From positions 1-5,133 of the forward strand of contig JAOPVN010000543.1 of assembly GCA_025966175.1 (NCBI GenBank): DNA of 5,133 nt, read 5' to 3'. Made by a program: the position numbers and the translations under genes. The notes under the pieces were generated by a model. That model was not told the DNA's origin and ran no database searches. It worked only from the letters and a program-made list of their open reading frames with translations. Origin of the DNA: Modestobacter sp. (GTDB lineage Bacteria; Actinomycetota; Actinomycetes; Mycobacteriales; Geodermatophilaceae). This document shows, in pieces, positions 1-4,224 of the stretch (position 1 is its first letter; every line of letters starts with the position of its first letter).

Positions 1-11
1 GACCGCGGGGA

Positions 12-37
12 GGTCGGCCGCCCGGGGACGGCCGACC
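12..37. terminator. Perfect 9-bp inverted repeat, terminator-like hairpin
   Basis: The arms GGTCGGCCG (12-20) and CGGCCGACC (29-37) are perfectly complementary around an 8-base loop. G-C pairs at 8-10 with 39-41 can lengthen the stem beyond one A/C mismatch. No T-run follows on either strand, so it is not a classical intrinsic terminator, although strong GC hairpins without a U-tract are common at actinobacterial gene ends. It lies about 145 bases beyond the stop codon of the minus-strand lipoprotein gene. It could also end a transcript coming from the left of the window. Confidence 0.4.
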
Positions 38-147
38 CCCCTGCGCGCTCCGTGGTCCGCTGCCCAGCGGGGACGGCGGGGGTGGCCGCCTGTGGAGGGT
101 GCTGGGACATCCGGTGCCTCTCGTTTCCTGCTGGGACTGTCAGCGCA

Positions 148-180
148 CCTCGGACGGGACCGTGCCGGCCGCCGTCGAGG
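148..180 (-). terminator. Hairpin directly after the solute-binding protein stop codon
   Basis: On the minus strand the stop codon of the lipoprotein gene (181-183) is followed at once by a stem. CCTC (148-151) pairs with GAGG (177-180), and GACGG (153-157) pairs with CCGTC (172-176), with a single bulged G. The 14-base loop is itself GC-rich, with a nested CCG/CGG pairing. No T-run follows. Its position flush with the stop codon makes a terminator or a 3'-end-stabilising hairpin likely. Confidence 0.45.
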
Positions 181-1614
181 TCACTTGTAGCCCGCCTGGG
201 ACAGCAGCCGGTCCACCTCGGTGGCCGCGTCCTTCAGCGCCTGGTCCGGGGACTTGGCGCCCGACGCCGCCTCGTTGACCGCGACCGCGATCGCGTGACT
301 GATCTCGGTGTAGTTGCTCAGCCGCGCACGGCCCACGCCCTCGGCCAGTGACTGGCCGAGCACCCGGTAGAAGTCGGCCTCCGCCGGGTCTGCGGTCTGG
401 CTCTCGACCTGGTCGTAGACGGAGGTCCGGCTGGGGTGCAGCTGGTCAGCCGTCATCGCCAGCTGCTGGTCGGACGCCGTCAGCCAGGTGATGGCCCGGT
501 AGGCCCACGCCTTGTTGGCGGAGTTCGGGTTGACGCTGAGCATCCAGGTGCCGAAGTGCGGGCCGGTGGAGACGCCCTTCGGGACCGGCGCGTACCCGAT
601 GGTGCCGTTGACCCCGGAGTCCAGCGCCAGCGCGTGGTAGTTCTGCGTCATGGCCGTCAGCCCGCTGTCGAAGGAGGAGGCGGCCTCGTCCCACGACGCC
701 GCCGTGCTGCCCGGGGGCACGACGCCGGCGGCGATGAGGCCGCGGTAGTAGGTCAGCGCCTGCACGCCCTCGGGGGAGTTGAAGTCCAGGCCGAGGTCGT
801 CGCCGATCAGCGCGCCGTTGCCGCCCTGGGCGGCGAGGAGGCTCTTGAAGTCATCGGTCGCCCAGTCGCCGACGCCGGCCATCACGGTCGTACCGAAGAG
901 GTTCTTGTCGGGCTGGGTGAAGAACTCCGACACCTGCTGGTAGTCCTCCAGCGTGGTGGGGACGGCGAGCGGCTTGCCGTACTTGGCCTGGTACGCCGCC
1001 TGCTGCGCCGGGTCGTCGAACAGGTCCTTCCGGTAGGCCATCACCAGCGCGTTGGCCTGCAGCGGCAGCCCGTAGACGTCGAAGCCCGCGCCGGTGATCG
1101 CGCCCAGGTCCGGCGCCGCGGTGACGTCGGCGAAGTGCTTCACCGGGTCGCTCTTGTCGTACACGGCGGTGTCGTAGAAGACCTTCGGGATGAAGTCCCC
1201 GACGTCGGTCTTCGCCATGTCGTTGAGCTTGGGGTCGTCCAGGTAGCCGCTCAGCGGCTCCAGCTTCCCGACCAGCGCGGGCGCCCACGGGGTGTCGACG
1301 ATGACGATGTCGTAGAACGAGCTCGAGGAGGCGAACTCGGAGAACACCTTCTGCTGCAGCGCGTCGTAGGGCTGGGTGTCGATGGTCAGGTCGATGCCGA
1401 ACTTGTCCTTGAACTGCGGGACGAGCGCCTGGACCGCAGCCGCGTCCGCCTCGGCGGTGGCGTACAGCATGTGCAGCTCCTTGGGCTTCGCCGCATCGGC
1501 GTTGGCACCCCCCGAGCCCCCACTGGTACCGGGGGTGCAGGCGCTCATGCCCCCCACGACGGTGATCGCGGCCGCGACCGCGACGGCACGCGACCAGCGC
1601 TTGCGTATGGCCAT
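181..1614 (-). CDS. ABC-transporter extracellular solute-binding lipoprotein (sugar-type, family 1)
   Basis: This 477-residue protein should capture a sugar or related solute outside the membrane and hand it to an ABC permease. Residues 1-26 form a lipoprotein signal peptide: a basic start (MAIRKRW), an Ala/Val-rich core, then Met-Ser-Ala-Cys with Cys26 as the lipidated residue. Met at -3 of the lipobox, where Leu is usual, is mildly atypical. A Gly/Ser-rich tether follows. The body matches family-1 binding proteins: an early beta strand near LHMLYATAE, the segment YDIVIVDTPW around residues 102-111, a 'GLPLQANALVMAYRKDLFDD' hinge region, and the C-terminal helices typical of the family. The ATG is supported by AAGGAG at 1622-1627, seven bases upstream. 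The oxidoreductase gene lies 130 bases upstream in the same direction, suggesting linked uptake and catabolism. The ligand cannot be told from sequence. Confidence 0.93.
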   Translation of the reverse strand: MAIRKRWSRAVAVAAAITVVGGMSACTPGTSGGSGGANADAAKPKELHMLYATAEADAAAVQALVPQFKDKFGIDLTIDTQPYDALQQKVFSEFASSSSFYDIVIVDTPWAPALVGKLEPLSGYLDDPKLNDMAKTDVGDFIPKVFYDTAVYDKSDPVKHFADVTAAPDLGAITGAGFDVYGLPLQANALVMAYRKDLFDDPAQQAAYQAKYGKPLAVPTTLEDYQQVSEFFTQPDKNLFGTTVMAGVGDWATDDFKSLLAAQGGNGALIGDDLGLDFNSPEGVQALTYYRGLIAAGVVPPGSTAASWDEAASSFDSGLTAMTQNYHALALDSGVNGTIGYAPVPKGVSTGPHFGTWMLSVNPNSANKAWAYRAITWLTASDQQLAMTADQLHPSRTSVYDQVESQTADPAEADFYRVLGQSLAEGVGRARLSNYTEISHAIAVAVNEAASGAKSPDQALKDAATEVDRLLSQAGYK

Positions 1615-1621
1615 CTCGTAT

Positions 1622-1627
1622 CTCCTT
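1622..1627 (-). promoter_or_regulatory. Strong ribosome binding site of the solute-binding protein gene
   Basis: The minus strand reads AAGGAG, seven bases before the ATG at 1614. It is the only convincing Shine-Dalgarno sequence before a gene start in this window and it fixes the start of the lipoprotein gene. Confidence 0.85.
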
Positions 1628-1643
1628 GGTGAGGGGGTGCCGG

Positions 1644-1657
1644 GGCCTGGTCAGGCC
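1644..1657. repeat. Inverted repeat GGCCTG-GT-CAGGCC upstream of the solute-binding protein gene
   Basis: Perfect 6-bp arms flank a 2-base centre, 30 to 43 bases before the start codon and just upstream of the ribosome binding site. The two-base centre is too tight for a good RNA hairpin, so a site for a dimeric regulator is the more natural reading. It does not match a LacI-type sugar operator that I recognise. It could be chance in DNA this GC-rich. Confidence 0.35.
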
Positions 1658-1675
1658 ACGATCAGCGAGCGGAGG

Positions 1676-1690
1676 GTGCGGTGCGGTGCG
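1676..1690. repeat. Three tandem copies of GTGCG
   Basis: Three exact 5-base units lie in the gap between the oxidoreductase and solute-binding protein genes. Each half-turn-sized unit is identical. It is short enough to be slippage-prone simple sequence with no specific role. Confidence 0.5.
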
Positions 1691-1710
1691 GGCTCGCGGG
1701 CCAGGTGGTC

Positions 1711-1730
1711 GGGTGCGGCGGCCGCCACCC
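1711..1730 (-). other. GC-rich dyad downstream of the oxidoreductase stop codon
   Basis: A 10-bp perfect palindrome GGCGGCCGCC (1717-1726) is flanked by GGGT (1711-1714) and ACCC (1727-1730), which also pair, leaving a two-base bulge. It starts about 15 bases beyond the stop codon of the oxidoreductase gene. It could slow or partly end transcription before the solute-binding protein gene. No T-run follows. Confidence 0.3.
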
Positions 1731-1744
1731 GGCGGGGCCGCGCC

Positions 1745-2836
1745 TCACAGCGGGACCTCCACCCAGGCGCGGCTGCGGGCGGAGGTGAGGACGGCGTCGG
1801 TGAGGATGCTGGCGCGCAGGCCGTCGCCGAAGGACGGGAGCCCGGGAGGCACCTCGCCGGCGATCGCCGCATAGGCGTCGGCGACGAAGGCGTTGAAGCA
1901 GTCCTGGTAGCCCTGCGGGTGACCGGGCGGCAGTACGGCGTACCGGCGGGCCCCCGCAGCCGTCTGCTCCGAGCCCCGGCCGACCAGCGAGACCTCGTTC
2001 CGGCGGCCGATCCACAGCGCCTCCGGCCGCTCCTGGTCGAACGCCATCGAGGTGAGCGCCCCGTCGACCGACAGCCACAGCCGGTTCTTCCGCCCCGGCG
2101 ACACCTGGCTGACGACCAGCGAGCCGAGCGCTCCCTGGTCGGTCTCGAACAGCAGGGTCGCGGCATCCTCGGTGCCGACGGAGTAGCGGCCGTCCAGCGT
2201 GACCCGTTCGGGATGCGCCGTCAGCAGCCGGGCCGTCAGCGCGACGATCCGGTGCCCCGTGACGAACTCGGCGAGGTCGCACCAGTGCACCCCGATGTCG
2301 GCGAAGGCGCGGGACGCGCCACCGAGACCGGGGTGGACACGCCAGTTGTCGTCCGTCGTGGCCGACAGCCAGTCCTGCAGGTACGAGCCGTGGACGAGCC
2401 GGACGGCGCCGGTCTCCCCCGACCGCACGCGCGCCCGCGCGTCCCGGACCGTGGGGTAGTAGCGGTAGACGAACGGCACCGCGGCCACCACGCCGGCTGC
2501 GGCCGCGGCAGCGGTGAGCTGCTCGGCATCGGCCCGGGTCGTGGCGAGCGGCTTCTCGCAGATCACGTGCTTGCCGGCCTCGAGGGCGGCCAGGGCCAGC
2601 GGCGCGTGCAGGTTGTTCGGTGTGCAGATGTGCACGACGTCGATGTCCTCGCTGCGCACCAGGTCCATGGCGGTGGCCGCCGGGCGCTCCGCCCCGAGCC
2701 GGGCCGCGGACGCGGCCGAACGCTCCGGAGTGCTGCCGGCGACGGCGGTGAGCGCGGCGCCGGACGCCCGCACGGCCCGCGCGTGGACCTCCCCCATGAA
2801 CCCGGCACCGATCACGCCCACACGCAGCTCGCGCAC
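1745..2836 (-). CDS. Gfo/Idh/MocA-family NAD(P)-dependent oxidoreductase
   Basis: This cytoplasmic dehydrogenase probably oxidises or reduces a sugar, inositol or sugar acid using NAD(P). Numbered from the GTG at 2836 it has 363 residues, normal for the family. The Rossmann motif GAGFMG lies at 10-15, directly after the first beta strand (LRVGVI). The family signature CEKPLA carries the catalytic Lys95 within Glu94-Lys95-Pro96. The active-site segment ADIGVHWCDL has Asp180 and His184 in the expected places. I chose the GTG at 2836 because it puts the Rossmann strand at residue 4, as is usual. An ATG at 2908 and a GTG at 2971 are in frame, but they add 24 or 45 residues without family character, including rare codons such as ATA. 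None of the three has a clear Shine-Dalgarno sequence. The gene lies upstream of, and parallel to, the solute-binding protein gene, so its substrate may be the imported solute or a product of it. Confidence 0.92.
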   Translation of the reverse strand: MRELRVGVIGAGFMGEVHARAVRASGAALTAVAGSTPERSAASAARLGAERPAATAMDLVRSEDIDVVHICTPNNLHAPLALAALEAGKHVICEKPLATTRADAEQLTAAAAAAGVVAAVPFVYRYYPTVRDARARVRSGETGAVRLVHGSYLQDWLSATTDDNWRVHPGLGGASRAFADIGVHWCDLAEFVTGHRIVALTARLLTAHPERVTLDGRYSVGTEDAATLLFETDQGALGSLVVSQVSPGRKNRLWLSVDGALTSMAFDQERPEALWIGRRNEVSLVGRGSEQTAAGARRYAVLPPGHPQGYQDCFNAFVADAYAAIAGEVPPGLPSFGDGLRASILTDAVLTSARSRAWVEVPL

Positions 2837-2917
2837 ACAGGGGGCGGACCGGGGCACGGCGGTCCTCGCAGCACCGTCGAGGACCGCACCGCCGCCTATG
2901 GCGTTCATCACACAGCG

Positions 2918-2947
2918 ATGCTTGTGCCTGTCGCATGCAGAAGTCAA
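2918..2947 (-). promoter_or_regulatory. Possible promoter for the oxidoreductase gene
   Basis: The minus strand has TTGACT (2947-2942), a good -35 match, and AAGCAT 18 bases later (2923-2918), a poor -10. Transcription would begin near 2911, at an in-frame GTG-ATG pair (2911 and 2908). That would allow a leaderless message from there, or a leader of about 75 bases to the GTG at 2836. The -35 overlaps GTTGAC, the same half-site as in the palindromes before the clpC2-like gene. Confidence 0.3.
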
Positions 2948-3035
2948 CACCCCGCAGACATCAGTTTGCACAGATCTCGCATTAGTTCAGCCGGACGGAA
3001 GCCGGCGACCCGCCTGCAGGGCCGACGCGCGTGCG

Positions 3036-3054
3036 CGTCAACCGATGGTTGACG
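3036..3054. promoter_or_regulatory. Distal operator-like palindrome upstream of the clpC2-like gene
   Basis: The site CGTCAACCGATGGTTGACG has perfect 8-bp arms around a 3-base centre. Its right arm contains the proposed -35 element, TTGACG (3049-3054). It shares the core GTCAAC-N7-GTTGAC with the second palindrome 29 bp away, which argues for one dimeric regulator binding both. The HTH-bearing product of the downstream gene is the obvious candidate. Confidence 0.75.
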
Positions 3055-3086
3055 AGACCGCGATCGTCAACGTAGCGTTGACGGCA
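3049..3086 (+). promoter_or_regulatory. Predicted leaderless promoter of the clpC2-like gene
   Basis: TTGACG (-35, 3049-3054) is followed after 18 bases by TAGCGT (-10, 3073-3078, fitting TANNNT). Start of transcription about seven bases later falls at or next to the ATG at 3086. No Shine-Dalgarno sequence precedes that ATG, which agrees with a leaderless message, a common arrangement in actinobacteria. Both promoter hexamers lie inside the paired palindromes. Confidence 0.55.
3065..3083. promoter_or_regulatory. Proximal operator-like palindrome, ending just before the clpC2-like start codon
   Basis: The site CGTCAACGTAGCGTTGACG has perfect 8-bp arms around a TAG centre and ends two bases before the ATG. 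It covers the proposed -10 element, TAGCGT (3073-3078). A protein bound here would block RNA polymerase, the usual layout for autorepression. Confidence 0.78.
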
Positions 3087-3829
3087 TGCCCGATCCGGTG
3101 CAGCTGCCCCCCACCGTGCGTCTCGACGACCTGATCTCCGCCATCCAGAAGGCCCACGACGAACCGCTGGAACAGCTCACCGACGCGGTGCTCGCCGCCG
3201 ACCACCTCGGCGAGATCTCCGACCACCTGATCGGCCACTTCGTCGACCAGGCCCGCCGGTCCGGCGCCTCCTGGACCGACATCGGCCGGAGCATGGGCGT
3301 GACCAAGCAGGCCGCGCAGCAGCGCTTCGTGCCCCGAGAACTGCCGCTGGACCCCCAGCAGGGGTTCAGCCGGTTCACCCCCCGCGCGCGCAACGTCGTG
3401 ACCGCCGCGCAGGAGGAGGCCCGGTCTGCGGGGAACACCGAGATCACCTCCGGCCACCTGGTGCTGGGCCTCCTCACCGAGCCCGAGGGGCTCGCCGCGA
3501 AGGCGCTCCTCGCACAGGGCGTCTCCCTCGACGCCGTCCGGCACGCCGCGACCGCCACGCTGCCCCCGGCCGCCGGGGACGTCCCGGCGCTCATCCCCTT
3601 CGACGCCGGGGCGAAGAAGACGCTCGAGCTCACCTTCCGCGAGGCGCTGCGGCTGGGCCACACCTACATCGGCACCGAGCACCTGCTGCTCGCGTGCTGG
3701 AACTCGAGAACGGACGAGGCGTGCTCACCGGCCTCGGCATCGACAAGGCGCGGGCCGAGCAGGACCTCACCGCAGCCCTCGCCGCCATCACCGGCGAGGG
3801 CTGAGCGCGACCCGCGGACGCACACGTGA
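3086..3829 (+). CDS. clpC2: ClpC2-like protein: HTH region plus double Clp N-domain, no ATPase (3' end frameshifted)
   Basis: The protein has two parts. Residues 1-85 form a helical region ending in a helix-turn-helix-like segment (SWTDIGRSMGVTKQAAQQRF, 62-81). Residues 94 to about 235 are a two-repeat Clp N-domain (FSRFTPRARNVV at 94-105; IPFDAGAKKTLELTFREA at 170-187; canonical YIGTEHLLLA at 194-203). There is no AAA+ module, so it is not an unfoldase. Architecture and sequence resemble mycobacterial ClpC2 (Rv2667), which as I recall binds ClpC1-targeting cyclomarin, shields ClpC1 and represses its own gene. As sequenced, the frame ends at 3829 with an unrelated 44-residue tail (204-247). 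One missing C after the codon at 3692-3694 would restore LLELENGRGVLTGLG and a natural end at 3804 (239 residues). The start is supported by the leaderless promoter. This is either a recent mutation or a sequence error. Confidence 0.88.
   Translation: MPDPVQLPPTVRLDDLISAIQKAHDEPLEQLTDAVLAADHLGEISDHLIGHFVDQARRSGASWTDIGRSMGVTKQAAQQRFVPRELPLDPQQGFSRFTPRARNVVTAAQEEARSAGNTEITSGHLVLGLLTEPEGLAAKALLAQGVSLDAVRHAATATLPPAAGDVPALIPFDAGAKKTLELTFREALRLGHTYIGTEHLLLACWNSRTDEACSPASASTRRGPSRTSPQPSPPSPARAERDPRTHT
3692..3699 (+). other. Frameshift site in the clpC2-like gene
   Basis: The sequence reads GCG TG CTG where family logic wants GCG CTG CTG (Ala-Leu-Leu). Beyond this point the +1-shifted frame gives a coherent Clp N-domain ending (LELENGRGVLTGLGIDKAR, then LTAALAAI) up to TGA at 3802-3804. 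The frame of the start codon gives a Ser/Pro/Arg-rich tail instead. One C appears to be lost. Confidence 0.8.
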
Positions 3830-3848
3830 CCGCACCGGAGGTCAGCCC
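3798..3848. terminator. Weak convergent dyad between the clpC2-like gene and the lipase remnant
   Basis: GGGCTGA (3798-3804) pairs with TCAGCCC (3842-3848). The arms contain the two convergent stop codons, and a shorter TGACC/GGTCA pairing (3827-3831 with 3840-3844) lies inside. The 37-base loop and the lack of a T-run make it a weak candidate for a two-way terminator. Confidence 0.2.
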
Positions 3849-4224
3849 CGTCCGGTCACGGTGAGCACGAGCCGGGCGTCGTCCCCCAGGACCGGCCGGG
3901 CGATCTCCGGGATCCGTACCCACCCGCGCCACACCCGGAGGTGCGTCGTCGTCCGGCATCGGGTCGCCCTCGGGCTCCCAGCTGCCGATCGCGCCGGGGA
4001 TCGTGGAGTTCCAGGTCGCCCACGCCCGCGGGTACCGCGTCCGGCCGGCCGGTTCGAGTGCGCGACCAGGTGCCCCCGCTCCGCACCGGTCGTGGCCTTC
4101 ACCAGCTTCACCAGCTCGAACAGGTCCTCGGCGGCCTCCTCGAGGGTGAACTCCTCCGGCCGCTGCCCGAAGGTGGAGGCGGCCTGGTCGTAGAACCGGT
4201 GGGGACGCAGCAGCGGATGGCTCA
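3842..4224 (-). pseudogene. Remnant of an alpha/beta-hydrolase (lipase/esterase-like) gene
   Basis: Three pieces of one plausible protein lie here in two frames. Piece 1 (about 4221 to 4055) reads HPLLRPHRFYDQAASTFGQR, then EEAAEDLFELVKLVKATTG and GHLVAHS. The last resembles the nucleophile elbow of lipases (GHSxG type) but breaks off at the serine. Piece 2, in another frame (4040 to about 3932), reads YPRAWATWNSTIPGAIGSW and EPEGDPMPDDD. Piece 3 (about 3931 to 3842), back in the first frame, reads VWRGWVRIPEIARPVLGDDA and ends with TGA. I recall long actinobacterial esterase/lipase-family proteins with these N- and C-terminal segments separated by several hundred residues. If so, the catalytic Asp/His part is deleted. 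No start codon exists: the first piece begins at the end of the acyltransferase gene. The family call is from memory; the decay is clear from the frame changes. Confidence 0.65.
4041..4052. repeat. CCGG triplicate at the probable deletion junction
   Basis: Three tandem CCGG units lie exactly between the first two pieces of the hydrolase remnant, next to the codons for Ala-His-Ser (4063-4055). Short GC repeats of this sort are typical places for deletion by slippage or microhomology, so this may mark the scar of the internal deletion. Confidence 0.45.

Larger units (their letters stand above)
1..180. other. Non-coding stretch downstream of the solute-binding protein gene
   Basis: No convincing gene is seen here. 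Besides the two hairpins listed separately, it holds a small dyad CCGCTG-CC-CAGCGG at 57-70 and a direct repeat GCTGGGAC at 101-108 and 130-137. An open plus-strand frame starting at 52 runs antisense into the lipoprotein gene and encodes arginine- and proline-rich low-complexity sequence typical of a GC-rich shadow. The permease genes expected beside a sugar-binding protein do not begin here. Either the operon ends here or it resumes left of the window. Confidence 0.6.
2837..3085. other. Divergent intergenic region between the oxidoreductase and clpC2-like genes
   Basis: These 249 bases separate two divergently read genes. The part nearest the plus-strand gene holds the twin palindromes and promoter described separately. 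The middle, about 2955-3000, is visibly less GC-rich than the surrounding coding DNA, as expected for promoter DNA. A further small dyad GACGCG-CGTG-CGCGTC (3024-3039) runs into the first palindrome. If the oxidoreductase starts at the ATG at 2908, this region shrinks to 177 bases. Confidence 0.7.

Noticed and set aside
436..1632. A plus-strand open frame of 398 codons antisense to the solute-binding protein gene.
   Set aside because: The composition is that of a reverse-frame shadow (RRR, VVV and GGG runs). The minus-strand protein has a signal peptide, lipobox and family match.
2961..3000. A less GC-rich stretch considered as a plus-strand promoter with TTGCAC as -35.
   Set aside because: No acceptable -10 lies at the right distance, and the TTGACG/TAGCGT pair next to the ATG is far better.
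1376..3052. A plus-strand open frame of 558 codons antisense to the lipoprotein and oxidoreductase genes.
   Set aside because: It spans two well-recognised genes on the other strand and their gap, and encodes Arg/Gly/Pro/Val-rich sequence with no recognisable domain. It is a GC-rich shadow.
3036..3083. The twin palindromes considered as a ClgR site or a transposon end.
   Set aside because: The GTCAAC/GTTGAC core does not match the ClgR motif as I know it, and there is no transposase, target duplication or second distant copy.
3038..3682. A minus-strand open frame of 214 codons opposite the clpC2-like gene, running through both palindromes.
   Set aside because: It would be read through the operator and promoter region and has no family features. 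The plus-strand protein is clearly recognisable.
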